Source: Enterococcus moraviensis ATCC BAA-383
GTDB taxonomy: Bacteria > Bacillota > Bacilli > Lactobacillales > Enterococcaceae
Assembly: GCF_000407445.1 (NCBI RefSeq)
Contig: NZ_ASWB01000002.1
Span: 744,001-808,000, forward strand
Direction: 5' to 3'
Length of the DNA: 64,000 nt
Shown here: positions 1-8,738 of the stretch, piece after piece
Layout: every line of letters starts with the position of its first letter
Numbering within the stretch: the stretch's first letter is position 1
Made by a program: the position numbers and the translations under genes
The notes under the pieces: generated by a model
Seen by the model: the letters and a program-made list of their open reading frames with translations, nothing else
Told to the model about the DNA's origin: nothing
Database searches by the model: none

Positions 1-2
1 TT

Positions 3-59
3 GAAGCGGCAGTAAGAACCGAAGTAGATAGTGAAGTAAATGCAGGAACGACACATTAG
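3..59 (+). CDS. C-terminal end of an upstream gene (partial)
   Basis: Frame 3 is open from the window edge to a TAG at 57-59 and encodes 18 residues ending in NAGTTH. The fragment is too short to assign a family. A rho-independent terminator follows about 50 bases later, which supports a real gene end here. Confidence 0.5.
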   Translation, partial: EAAVRTEVDSEVNAGTTH

Positions 60-111
60 AATCAGTTCAATTTAAAGAGGAACAATAGTGTACCTAACGT
101 GTGTATTTTTT

Positions 112-159
112 GAGACTAGAATATAGCTCGTAGAGTTATATTCCAGCCTCTTTTGTTTT
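112..159 (+). terminator. rho-independent terminator of the upstream gene
   Basis: The arms at 112-125 and 137-150 pair with only G-U deviations and are followed by a T-rich run at 151-159. It isolates the upstream gene from the Fur-controlled operon. Confidence 0.8.
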
Positions 160-197
160 ATTCAATGAATTGAAAAGAAGATAAGATTATATTTTAC

Positions 198-235
198 TGA
201 TAATGATTCTCATTATCATGTCGTTGTGATATACT
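198..235 (+). promoter_or_regulatory. Fur box overlapping an extended -10 promoter
   Basis: Perfect 9-base arms TGATAATGA and TCATTATCA surround TTC at 198-218, very close to the classical Fur box. A promoter lies across it: -35 TTCTCA at 207-212, a 17-base spacer, and -10 TATACT at 230-235 preceded by TGA (extended -10). Repressor bound at 198-218 would cover the -35, so the operon at 262-4490 should be switched on when iron is scarce. Box and promoter are seen directly; regulation is inferred. Confidence 0.85.
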
Positions 236-261
236 AACCCAATAAGGAAAGGAGCGCTTCA

Positions 262-1419
262 ATGAATGAAATTAAAATAAATGATAACATAATAGCATAT
301 GATACTGTAGCGACAGAACGTTGCTCTGTTAAGATCAACGATCAATTATATATTGAAGATAAAGTATACCCACGTTATTTTATCGGTGAAACAACAATGA
401 CATTTTTTGATTTTTATCGAGCGGATTGCCCAAATGTTCAAGAAACTGATTATCACTTATCAGAAACATTTCAACAAATCATCGGTAGATTTCCTCATAC
501 AAACCAACAAAAAATCATGGTAAATGAGAACAAGTATAGTATGAAACACGTTCCTATTTACGTCACTGGAAAAGACTATATTGTAGCCCAAATCAAACAA
601 GAAGCTTATCCTGAATTCAAAGAGAAATTTAAAAAAATTCAGTCTTTGGTACCTGTATTGGAAGAGGATACTGTATCGATTACGGGCTATAAAAGGAAAC
701 GTCTATTTTTAGATGGTACATATGGTTCTAGAGTGTTACTTGAAGAAAAAATTGGGCAAAATGTCCATCCCATTCAGGATAAGCTAGAATATGTGAACGA
801 ACTATATTCTTTTGCACATTATAGTTATGCAGCGATGGTTCAATTTCTACCGGAATATGAAATCAACACCTATGATCAGTTTCATGAAGCATATGGGAAA
901 TTCGTCTATAGTTTTACTGTGACCAAAAATGGACAGACGATTCCGCTTCTTTGGCCGGATTATTTATACCACAAACCTGAAAATCATTTAGAATTTGGTC
1001 TTTTGGCGAATACGAAAGAACCTAGATATCAATTGTTTGATCATTGGGAAACCAATGAAATTGTTAAGATCGACATCTTGGCAGAAGGATTTGAAGATGT
1101 TCAGTTTGAAACACACTTAAAACAGCCAATGAGTTTTCCTCCTAAGCTATCAAAATCGGAGTATACTTTTGGGGAAGTCATTTGTTTGTCGCTTGATCCT
1201 AGACTAGTGAAAGAATTAGCGGAAGAAAAAGCTGACTTTGAATTATTCAAAACGAAAAAAACATCTGAAAATGGGTATTCATTAGCGTTTGAATTGGAAG
1301 ATGAACGATTATTGTTGCCAAGCGCACAATTTGAAAAACCAGGACGCTTTCAGTTGAGAATTACTAGTGAGTCATTTGGACAGCTATTATTTTTATTTAT
1401 GATTAAACAAGAAGGGTAA
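262..1419 (+). CDS. unknown 385-aa soluble protein, first gene of Fur-controlled ECF operon
   Basis: I do not recognise the family. The protein has no signal peptide or membrane segment, so it is probably cytoplasmic. It is rich in aromatic residues (many Tyr, Phe and Trp) and acidic overall. The ATG at 262 sits behind AAAGGAGCG with normal spacing. It is the first gene after the Fur box and lies only 8 bases from the ECF substrate-binding gene, so it is almost certainly cotranscribed with a transporter and an IsdG-type monooxygenase. From context it may handle the imported iron compound (binding, release or modification), but nothing in the sequence proves this. No obvious metal cluster of Cys or His is visible. 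Confidence 0.85.
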   Translation: MNEIKINDNIIAYDTVATERCSVKINDQLYIEDKVYPRYFIGETTMTFFDFYRADCPNVQETDYHLSETFQQIIGRFPHTNQQKIMVNENKYSMKHVPIYVTGKDYIVAQIKQEAYPEFKEKFKKIQSLVPVLEEDTVSITGYKRKRLFLDGTYGSRVLLEEKIGQNVHPIQDKLEYVNELYSFAHYSYAAMVQFLPEYEINTYDQFHEAYGKFVYSFTVTKNGQTIPLLWPDYLYHKPENHLEFGLLANTKEPRYQLFDHWETNEIVKIDILAEGFEDVQFETHLKQPMSFPPKLSKSEYTFGEVICLSLDPRLVKELAEEKADFELFKTKKTSENGYSLAFELEDERLLLPSAQFEKPGRFQLRITSESFGQLLFLFMIKQEG

Positions 1420-1427
1420 TTATAAGC

Positions 1428-2045
1428 ATGAAAAAGTTAAAAATTCAAGATTTTATTTCAATTGGCATTTACACAGCTATTTATTTTTTAGTTGTTACGA
1501 TTGCTATGGTCTTATTACGCTTTACGATACCGGCTTTTAATTCAATATTAATTCCAAGTGCTACGGCACTTTTTGCGGGAATCGTTTATTTATTAGTTAT
1601 TCATCGTATTCCACGATTTGGTGCAATTACGATCATGGGAAGCGTAATGGGGTTGTTCTTTTTAGTATCAGGTCATTTTCCACTCTCGTTTTTACCTAAT
1701 ATCCTTTGTGCTATTTTAGCTGATTGGATTCAATATCGAACAAAATTATCGGAAAAATTACGGACAATGGTTAGTTATACAGTCTTTAGCTTTGGCTTGA
1801 TGGGTCCTGTATTGCCATTATGGTTTATGAAAAATGCGTATATTGATTCATTGATAGCACGTGGCAAAGATTCAGTTTATATTGATAAAGTTTTCGCCCC
1901 GATAACGACAACAACTTTTTATGTTTGTGTTGTAGCTGTGATCGTCTGTAGTATTGTAGGAATCATGATCGGACAAAAAGTGTATGAGAAACATTTTGAT
2001 AAAGCCAAAGGAAAAAATTATGGAAAAAACATACGTAACATTTGA
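1428..2045 (+). CDS. ECF transporter S component, MptS/Trep_Strep type
   Basis: A 205-aa, very hydrophobic protein with about five or six membrane segments, the size and shape of an ECF substrate-capture subunit. Its lack of a soluble domain and its position just before a T component and a double ATPase identify it. The composition and pattern resemble the Trep_Strep (MptS-like) S family. Related ECF sets have been reported as haem transporters in Lactobacillus sakei and group A Streptococcus. Here the Fur box upstream and the IsdG-like gene downstream point to haem or another iron chelate as substrate. Its 3' end overlaps the start of the next gene by 26 bases. Confidence 0.75.
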   Translation: MKKLKIQDFISIGIYTAIYFLVVTIAMVLLRFTIPAFNSILIPSATALFAGIVYLLVIHRIPRFGAITIMGSVMGLFFLVSGHFPLSFLPNILCAILADWIQYRTKLSEKLRTMVSYTVFSFGLMGPVLPLWFMKNAYIDSLIARGKDSVYIDKVFAPITTTTFYVCVVAVIVCSIVGIMIGQKVYEKHFDKAKGKNYGKNIRNI

Positions 2046-2718
2046 TCCCAGAAGTAAATTATGCACGATTTTATTTGCCAGTTTTATGTTAATGTTTCCT
2101 TTGCCATTTAATGTGGAAATTTTGTTTGTTACTGTGCTATATTTTTTGTTTAGCTTAAATGGTGGGTTTAAAAAAGGAACGATCTTTTATGGTATTTTTT
2201 GGCTACTTGTTTTAGGAGATTATTTATTGTTTCCACATATTGATAATGGGGTGGCAGCATTTTTTGATTTTCTGTTTGTTGGAAATCGTCGGATGTTACC
2301 TACGATCATGGCAGCCACTTTTGCGATGAATCGGACGAAAATCAGTGAGTGGATCGCCGCGTTAAAAAAATGCCATGTGCCTTTTGGGCTAATCATTCCT
2401 CTTACTGTCTTATTTCGATTTTTCCCTACACTTTTTCAAGATTTCAAGAGTATTCGCAATGCCATGAAGTATCGTGGAATTGCAGTTTCTACGGTAGAAT
2501 TGTTTATTCATCCTATTCAGACGATGGAATACATCATCGTTCCCATTTTGATGTCAGCAGAAAATACCTCACTTGATCTATCTTCAGCAGCATTAGTGCG
2601 CGGGTTAGCTAATCCTAAGGCTCATACAAGTGTTTATGAAATTCGATTGAAAATACAAGATTATTTACTAATAGGGATGCTGATTTTATGTGGGATTGTT
2701 GGGAGGCTGATTGGATGA
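2020..2718 (+). CDS. ECF transporter T component (transmembrane coupling protein)
   Basis: A 232-aa protein starting MEKTYVTFDPRSKLC, with the typical N-terminus of EcfT/CbiQ proteins (FDPRSKL) followed by several membrane helices and a cytoplasmic coupling region with Ala-Leu-Val-Arg-Gly near the end, matching the conserved A-R-G coupling motif. I chose the ATG at 2020 (behind AAAGGA) rather than an upstream start. It would link the S component to the ATPases in the membrane. Its TGA overlaps the ATG of the ATPase gene in ATGA, a sign of translational coupling. Confidence 0.85.
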   Translation: MEKTYVTFDPRSKLCTILFASFMLMFPLPFNVEILFVTVLYFLFSLNGGFKKGTIFYGIFWLLVLGDYLLFPHIDNGVAAFFDFLFVGNRRMLPTIMAATFAMNRTKISEWIAALKKCHVPFGLIIPLTVLFRFFPTLFQDFKSIRNAMKYRGIAVSTVELFIHPIQTMEYIIVPILMSAENTSLDLSSAALVRGLANPKAHTSVYEIRLKIQDYLLIGMLILCGIVGRLIG

Positions 2719-4136
2719 TCGAGTTACATGATGTGGCATTTGCATATGAAGGGCATGAAAAAATCATTCAGGGAGTAGACTTGGAGGTTCTAGCAGGAGA
2801 GTTTATTGTGTTGTGTGGTAAGAGTGGTTGTGGTAAATCTACTTTACTCAGAATCTTAAATGGTTTGATTCCTGAATTATATACTGGAGAAATAACTGGC
2901 TCGGGAACTGTTTTAAATCAAGCGTTGTTGACGAAAGAATTTAATGACTATGTTCGCGATATTGGGGTTGTGTTTCAAAATCCTAAAACACAATTTTTTA
3001 CAAGTGATGTATACTCTGAATTGGCTTTTGCAATGGAAAATTATGGTGTACCAAGAAAAGATATGATTGATAGAATCAAAGAAATTACGCGCTTATTTTC
3101 TTTAGAAGAATTCTTAGAACGAAGTATGTTTCATTTATCTGGCGGTCAAAAACAATTGATTGCATTTGCATCTGCCAGTATGTTGCAACACCAACTGTTT
3201 TTGTTAGATGAACCCTCAAGTAATTTAGATGAAATGACCATTGAGCGATTAAAAGACTATTTAAAAGTATTGAAAAATCAAGGCATGACAATCATCGTTT
3301 CTGAACATCGATTATATTACTTGACGGACCTTGCTGATCGCTATGTGGTCATGGAAAATGGCGAAATCATTGGGAATTACACTAAGCAACAAATGAAAGC
3401 TAAATCTGCTTCTGAAATTCAGAACCTGGGATTACGTTCTCTCGAACAAACACATTTTACAAAGGTCGCTGAAAAAAAGAAAGATACCGAAAAAGTAAGT
3501 GTAACGTTTACGAATCTAGCTTTTCATTATCGGAAACAGGCATCCATGTTGAACATTCCGTCATTGACACTGACTAGCTCTTACATTACTGGGATTGTAG
3601 GCCACAATGGTGCAGGGAAATCAACATTTTCAAAACTTTTATCTGGATTACTAAAACCAAATAAAGGCGTTATTCAGTTAAACGGTCAAGAGATGAGACC
3701 AAAAGCATTGATAAAAGAAAGTTTTGTTGTTATGCAAGACGTTAATTTACAATTGTTTTTTGAAACAGTGGAGAAAGAAATTAGTTTGAATGTAAAACAT
3801 ACAGATGAGTTTGAAAAAATCGTTGCGATGCTAAATCTAACGCCGCTATTAATGCGCCACCCTCAAACCTTATCTGGGGGGGAAAAACAACGTGTAGCAA
3901 TTGCTAGTGCGTTATTATCTGGGAAGAAAATCATCATTTTTGACGAACCTACAAGTGGGTTAGATTTAGTGCATATGGAAGAAGTCAGTAATACGATTCG
4001 TTGGCTGCACCAAGAAAATATATTAGTCGTAGTCATCACACACGATAAAGAATTTCTTAGCAGAACCTGTCAACGAGTGTTACATTTTGATCAAGGCGAA
4101 ATAATTGAAGATTACTTTATAGAATCACCAAAATAA
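2715..4136 (+). CDS. ECF transporter ATPase with two fused ABC domains
   Basis: A 473-aa protein with two complete ABC nucleotide-binding domains in one chain. The first has Walker A GKSGCGKST, signature LSGGQ and Walker B LLDEPSS; the second has GHNGAGKST, LSGGE and IFDEPTS. It therefore replaces the separate EcfA and EcfA' subunits. The start ATG at 2715 is behind GGGAGG with 8-base spacing and overlaps the T-component stop. It powers uptake by the S/T pair encoded just upstream. Dedicated (group I) ECF systems often carry such fused ATPases. Confidence 0.9.
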   Translation: MIELHDVAFAYEGHEKIIQGVDLEVLAGEFIVLCGKSGCGKSTLLRILNGLIPELYTGEITGSGTVLNQALLTKEFNDYVRDIGVVFQNPKTQFFTSDVYSELAFAMENYGVPRKDMIDRIKEITRLFSLEEFLERSMFHLSGGQKQLIAFASASMLQHQLFLLDEPSSNLDEMTIERLKDYLKVLKNQGMTIIVSEHRLYYLTDLADRYVVMENGEIIGNYTKQQMKAKSASEIQNLGLRSLEQTHFTKVAEKKKDTEKVSVTFTNLAFHYRKQASMLNIPSLTLTSSYITGIVGHNGAGKSTFSKLLSGLLKPNKGVIQLNGQEMRPKALIKESFVVMQDVNLQLFFETVEKEISLNVKHTDEFEKIVAMLNLTPLLMRHPQTLSGGEKQRVAIASALLSGKKIIIFDEPTSGLDLVHMEEVSNTIRWLHQENILVVVITHDKEFLSRTCQRVLHFDQGEIIEDYFIESPK

Positions 4137-4154
4137 AATAAATGGAGGAAAAAT

Positions 4155-4490
4155 ATGTATATTGTAACGAATACGATCCAAACAGAAACAGCACATTCTC
4201 AAAAGATTATTCAGCAGTTCACTGCAGGTCATACGAAAGAAAGCATGGAAGCCGTGGAAGGATTCTTAAATTTCCAACTAATGCATCGTCAATTGCCAGA
4301 TGATCCCGACGTAACAGAATTGGTTGTTTTAAGCCGTTGGACTTCAAAAGAACATCAAAAAAATTGGGTGAAAAGCCAATCGTTCAAAAAAATGCATCAA
4401 AGAAAAGAAACAAAACAAGAAGCAACAGGAGAACCAAAACGATCAGGAATTATTTCAAGTACTATAGCAGAGTATGAAGTATTAACATAA
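4155..4490 (+). CDS. IsdG-type haem-degrading monooxygenase (ABM fold)
   Basis: A 111-aa protein of the antibiotic-biosynthesis-monooxygenase fold. The three residues that define IsdG/IsdI activity are present with the right spacing: Asn6 in YIVTN, Trp71 and His81 ten residues later (NW...KKMH). The family opens the haem ring in the cytoplasm and releases iron. It is the last gene of the Fur-controlled ECF operon (18-base gap, GGAGG site) and is followed by a perfect terminator. This makes haem the most likely cargo of the transporter. The polar, Lys-rich C-terminus (residues 82-100) is longer than in staphylococcal IsdG. Confidence 0.8.
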   Translation: MYIVTNTIQTETAHSQKIIQQFTAGHTKESMEAVEGFLNFQLMHRQLPDDPDVTELVVLSRWTSKEHQKNWVKSQSFKKMHQRKETKQEATGEPKRSGIISSTIAEYEVLT

Positions 4491-4498
4491 ATAACAGC

Positions 4499-4543
4499 AA
4501 AGAAGAAGCTTACCAATCATGATTGGTAAGCTTCTTCTTTTAG
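4499..4543 (+). terminator. rho-independent terminator of the Fur operon
   Basis: A perfect 42-base palindrome (arms 4499-4519 and 4520-4540) with A-rich 5' and T-rich 3' ends. It ends the ECF/IsdG operon. Confidence 0.9.
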
Positions 4544-4566
4544 AATTTTAAAGCCGCGTAAAAAGA

Positions 4567-4638
4567 AACTATTTTCATAAATTATCATTTATTTAGAAAA
4601 TAGTTGAAAATATTACCGAAATCGTTTTCTTTTTGACC
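4567..4638 (+). promoter_or_regulatory. control region of the mannosidase operon: inverted repeat, cre-like site, -35
   Basis: Arms AACTATTTTC (4567-4576) and GAAAATAGTT (4596-4605) form a 10-base inverted repeat. At 4617-4630 CGAAATCGTTTTCT fits the cre core except at both outer positions, so CcpA control is possible. TTGACC at 4633-4638 could be a -35; no convincing -10 is spaced correctly. The inverted repeat could be the operator of the RpiR regulator at 8739, but this is inference. Confidence 0.4.
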
Positions 4639-4685
4639 AAAGCAAAGTATATTAAATAAGAACAGTGATGGAAGGAGACAATAAA

Positions 4686-7313
4686 ATGAAGAAGATACAT
4701 GTCGTTGCACATACCCACTGGGATCGTGAGTGGTATTTTAGTGATAACGAAGCATTTATCCAATTTTCTTATCATATGGATGAGGTGATTTATGCATTAG
4801 AAAATAACGAACTGGATTATTATTATTTGGATGGTCAACTGAGTATCATCGACGATTATTTAAAAGTTTACCCAGAAAAAGAAACGAAAATCAAAACGTT
4901 AGTAGAAGCAAACAAATTATTTATCGGCCCTTGGTATACGCAAATGGATGAATTTGTGGTAGCGGGAGAATCAGTCGTGAAAAATTTACAAATCGGGATC
5001 GACATGTCAAAACGTTTAGGTGGACATACATCATTAGGCTATTTACCTGATTCGTTTGGGCAAGGGAAAGATATGCCTAAAATTTACAATGGTTTTGGTA
5101 TAACGGATGCTGTTTTTTGGCGCGGCATGCCAAATGAAGTAACGAAAAGTCGTGAGTTTTATTGGACAGCCGAAGATGGTTCTAAAGTTCTAACAATCAA
5201 TATCCGCAATGGCTATTATGCAGGAGTCGCATTGGTTGAAGGGGAGCTTTATCAGAAAAAAAATGTGCTGGATCTTGTTTCTGAAGATAGTGCGACAGAA
5301 ATTGTGACATTGCCTGTTGGAGGAGACCAACGAGCAGTAGATCGTGATTTAAAAACAATCATTCAAAACGTGAACGAAGAATTTGGTACCGAATACAAAA
5401 TTGAAGAAAGCAATTATCCGCATATTTTTAATTTATTAAGAGAAAAAGCCGCAGAACTGCCGACTGTTCAAGGTGAGTTTATGAGCGGAAGTGTATCGAA
5501 GATCCATCGCTCTATTTATTCATCAAGATATGATTTAAAAAAATTAAATGACACGATCGAGAATCGTTTGATTTTTCAGTTGGAGCCATTGATGGTGATG
5601 GCTGATGATTTAGGGATTCCATTTAAACGGGAGTTACTTGACTATATTTGGAAATTATTGCTGAAAAATCATGCTCACGATAGTATTGGTGGCTGTAATA
5701 CCGATAAAACGAATGAAATGATTTTGGCTAGATATAAAGAAGCGGATCAACTGTCTTATTCAACAATTGATTATCTTGTAAGAAAAATTTCTGAATCTAT
5801 CAAGGATATCCAAGAAAATGATTTGGTGCTATTTAATACATTACCATACACAAGAACAGATCCATATATTGTCGAAGTGAGCACAAAACAAGCAGATATC
5901 AAGCTGTTCGATGAAAGTAATAATGAATTAGAGTATCAAATTTTATCAACAAAAAAAGTCTATGCAGGAGAAGTGAGACGCTCGGAAAGTGAATACGATG
6001 AAGCAAAATACTACTATATTCACAACGTAAGTTTCGTTCAAGAAACAAAGCCTCTTAGTTATACGATTGTTACAGTAAAAGAGCAACCCAGTAAATCAGA
6101 TAACAACAAGACTTCTCTTATAAAAGAAACAGTCATTGAAAATGAGACGTACAAAATTTCATATTCAAAAGGTGATTTTTCAATTTTAGTAAAAGACCAA
6201 GGCAAGACCTATGAGAATTGTCTTTATATGGAAGAATCTGGCGATGAAGGGGATACATACGATTACTCACCAGCGTATTATGATCAAATTCATCAATTAT
6301 CTTTTGACACGACGGATATAACTGTACAAACAGGTAAATTTTTATCCAAGATGACGTTAAAAGGAAGCTGGTTGCTACCAAAAGATTTACAAGCAAGAAA
6401 ATTAGGTGAATTAAATGCTGAAATCAACTATACCTTTACAATAACGCTTCACAAAGATTCAAAGCGGATCGATATGACGATTCAAGTCAACAATCAAGCA
6501 TTAGATCATCGTATGCGTCTTGTTGTAAAAACACCGGTTGAAAGTACTGTCAGTTATGCCGATACCTTATTTGGAATTGTTGAAAGAAACAATCAAGATC
6601 CTCATATTCATGATTGGCAAGCGCTTGGTTGGAAAGAAGAGCCTACAGAAATCTATCCAATGATCCACTGTGCAACAATCCATGATAACGATACTAGTTG
6701 GACCCTGATGAGCAAAGGGATTAAAGAGTATCAAGTGATGAATAGTCGCTTGTATCTGACATTGTTTAGAGGTGTAGGGTTCTTAGGCAGACCAGAGTTA
6801 TTGAGAAGACCTGGTGATGCTTCTGGGAATCAATACCGCTACATTCCTACTCCAGATAGTCAATTACTGGGAGAGTTAGAGATGTCGTTATCCTTGATGA
6901 TCGCGGATGTTTTTGATCCAGCAAATGTTCAAAAAGAATACCAACTATATTCTGTCACTAGTCCATATTATCAAGTTCAAACGCTGAATCGTTTTACAAA
7001 TCCAATTCAATATTTCCAAAGTAATAAAGTAGACCAATTGCTTCCATTAAAAGAGTTTTTTGAGGTCAACTGTTCAAATTTAGTATTCAGTGCCATGGAG
7101 TTAAGTCGTGATAGCCAATGGCTTAATATTCGTTTGTATAATCCGTCGTTAGATGAACCAGTTTCAAATGAAAAAATCACCTTAGCAACGGAACGCAATG
7201 TTCGTTTTGTAGCGTTGAATGGTGATCTACTGGAATCCGTAGGAAAAGTAAAAGACGTTTCGTTAGGTACGTTTAAACCAGGAGAAATTAAAACTGTTTC
7301 AATAGAAAGATAA
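4686..7313 (+). CDS. alpha-mannosidase, glycoside hydrolase family 38
   Basis: An 875-aa intracellular enzyme (no signal peptide). The N-terminus carries the GH38 zinc-site motif HTHWDREW (residues 9-16), and LPDSFGQ holds the probable nucleophile Asp122. The rest fits the GH38 layout: catalytic barrel, three-helix region with NHAHDSIGG, then large beta domains. I start at ATG 4686 behind GGAGAC rather than at 4665. It should release alpha-mannose from short glycans or glycerate/phospho-conjugates. A PTS permease follows 21 bases later, so substrates probably enter through it. Related genes in streptococci and enterobacteria act on N-glycan fragments or mannosyl-glycerate. Confidence 0.92.
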   Translation: MKKIHVVAHTHWDREWYFSDNEAFIQFSYHMDEVIYALENNELDYYYLDGQLSIIDDYLKVYPEKETKIKTLVEANKLFIGPWYTQMDEFVVAGESVVKNLQIGIDMSKRLGGHTSLGYLPDSFGQGKDMPKIYNGFGITDAVFWRGMPNEVTKSREFYWTAEDGSKVLTINIRNGYYAGVALVEGELYQKKNVLDLVSEDSATEIVTLPVGGDQRAVDRDLKTIIQNVNEEFGTEYKIEESNYPHIFNLLREKAAELPTVQGEFMSGSVSKIHRSIYSSRYDLKKLNDTIENRLIFQLEPLMVMADDLGIPFKRELLDYIWKLLLKNHAHDSIGGCNTDKTNEMILARYKEADQLSYSTIDYLVRKISESIKDIQENDLVLFNTLPYTRTDPYIVEVSTKQADIKLFDESNNELEYQILSTKKVYAGEVRRSESEYDEAKYYYIHNVSFVQETKPLSYTIVTVKEQPSKSDNNKTSLIKETVIENETYKISYSKGDFSILVKDQGKTYENCLYMEESGDEGDTYDYSPAYYDQIHQLSFDTTDITVQTGKFLSKMTLKGSWLLPKDLQARKLGELNAEINYTFTITLHKDSKRIDMTIQVNNQALDHRMRLVVKTPVESTVSYADTLFGIVERNNQDPHIHDWQALGWKEEPTEIYPMIHCATIHDNDTSWTLMSKGIKEYQVMNSRLYLTLFRGVGFLGRPELLRRPGDASGNQYRYIPTPDSQLLGELEMSLSLMIADVFDPANVQKEYQLYSVTSPYYQVQTLNRFTNPIQYFQSNKVDQLLPLKEFFEVNCSNLVFSAMELSRDSQWLNIRLYNPSLDEPVSNEKITLATERNVRFVALNGDLLESVGKVKDVSLGTFKPGEIKTVSIER

Positions 7314-7334
7314 CATGGGAAAGGTCGATTTAAG

Positions 7335-8657
7335 ATGAAAATAGATATCGAGAAAATTCAAGATCCATTATTAAAAATTGCCAATAAAGTGGATAACAAC
7401 AGTGTCTTGCAAGCCATTAAAAATGCGTTTATTAGTAGTATTCCATTTACAGTTGTAGGGTCATTTTCCAACTTGATCAAAATGCAGATCGATGCTTTCT
7501 TTGGCGAAACCGCAATCGGTCAGACAGCCTCTGCAATATTTGGAAATGTGTATCAAGGTACGTTAGGAATCGTAGCGTTATTGATTGTATTTTCTACTGC
7601 TTATAATTACGCAAAAGAATTAATGAAAAAACATCCTGAAGCAAATATCAATCCATTATTGGCAACTCTCTTAGCTTTTGCTGCTTATTTTGTAATGGTA
7701 CCAAATAATGTGAACTTTGCTGATGGTTCTGCTGATATCATTCAAGGTTATGCAAACAATTTCTTCAGTTATGAAGGGATGTTTACCGCATTAATTGTTG
7801 GATTACTTGCAGTGTTTCTTTATTCGATTTTGGCAAAACATAAAATTGCAATCAAACTGCCAGGAAATGTTCCACCAAATGTTTTTGATTCATTCTTTGC
7901 GTTGATTCCAATTTCAATTGTGCTCTTGATTTGTTCTGTAATGAAAGTGGTCATCGAAGCGTTTGATTTTAATTCCTTTATGGATCTAGTCAGTCAATTA
8001 TTCGTTCAACCACTAACATCAGTTGGAACTGGTTTACCTGCAATTATCGTAGTTATTTTATTAGAACAAATTTTATGGTTCTTAGGGTTGCATGGCTTTA
8101 ATATTGTTTGGGGCGTTGTTTCTGCTTTATGGTTGCCGATTTTCTTAGAAAATGTTGCGAAATTTGCTGAAACAAAAAGCTTTGCGGACATTTCAGTTGC
8201 GCCTAATACAATGACAAATGTTTATGCAATGATCGGTGGTTCAGGTGCGACCTTCGGCTTGATCTTGGCTATCTTGATTTTTACACCGAAAACATATAGT
8301 GGTCGTGAAGTAGCAAAACTTTCTTTTATACCCGGTCTATTTGGGATCAATGAACCCATTATTTTCGGATTCCCGATTGTCCTAAATCCATTGATGTTTA
8401 TCCTGTTTGTATTTGTTCCTGTTTTTAATGCAATTGTCGCATATATCGTCACTAAAATAGGGTGGGTCGTACCACTAGTTGTGTTAAATTCAGGGAATGA
8501 ACCAATCTTTATCAGTACGTGGATATTGGGTGCGTTCCATTTAAGTCCAGTGATTTTAACAGCGGTTTTAGTCGTTTTAGACGTATTCATTTATGCACCA
8601 TTTGTTCGTATGAATATGAAATTTGATGAAAGTCAGTTGTTGAACGCACAAGATTAG
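7335..8657 (+). CDS. PTS permease IIC, lactose/cellobiose (CelB) family
   Basis: A 440-aa, highly hydrophobic protein with about ten membrane segments and the CelB-type N-terminus (IANKVDNNSVLQAIKNAF, IPFTVVGS). The motif region GLFGINEPIIFGFPIVLNP is characteristic of IIC domains that bind disaccharides. It contains no IIA or IIB domain, and none is encoded nearby, so it must borrow these from elsewhere. It sits between the GH38 gene and a terminator, implying cotranscription with the mannosidase. The substrate is inferred to be a mannose-containing oligosaccharide. Confidence 0.9.
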   Translation: MKIDIEKIQDPLLKIANKVDNNSVLQAIKNAFISSIPFTVVGSFSNLIKMQIDAFFGETAIGQTASAIFGNVYQGTLGIVALLIVFSTAYNYAKELMKKHPEANINPLLATLLAFAAYFVMVPNNVNFADGSADIIQGYANNFFSYEGMFTALIVGLLAVFLYSILAKHKIAIKLPGNVPPNVFDSFFALIPISIVLLICSVMKVVIEAFDFNSFMDLVSQLFVQPLTSVGTGLPAIIVVILLEQILWFLGLHGFNIVWGVVSALWLPIFLENVAKFAETKSFADISVAPNTMTNVYAMIGGSGATFGLILAILIFTPKTYSGREVAKLSFIPGLFGINEPIIFGFPIVLNPLMFILFVFVPVFNAIVAYIVTKIGWVVPLVVLNSGNEPIFISTWILGAFHLSPVILTAVLVVLDVFIYAPFVRMNMKFDESQLLNAQD

Positions 8658-8669
8658 TTGTTAAATATG

Positions 8670-8714
8670 AGAGAAACTGGGCTCTGTATAGTGGAGTCCA
8701 GTCTCTTGTTTTTT
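8670..8714 (+). terminator. rho-independent terminator after the PTS gene
   Basis: Arms at 8670-8684 and 8694-8706 (AGAGA-ACTGG-CTC against GAG-CCAGT-TCT) are followed by a T tract. It separates the GH38-IIC unit from the regulator-GH125-GH1 unit, though readthrough is possible. Confidence 0.75.
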
Positions 8715-8738
8715 ACTAAGTGAAAGGAGTGTTTGATT

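Noticed and set aside
8222-8590. 122-codon minus-strand ORF within the PTS IIC gene
   Set aside because: It is a shadow of a highly hydrophobic coding region; no ribosome site and an implausible composition.
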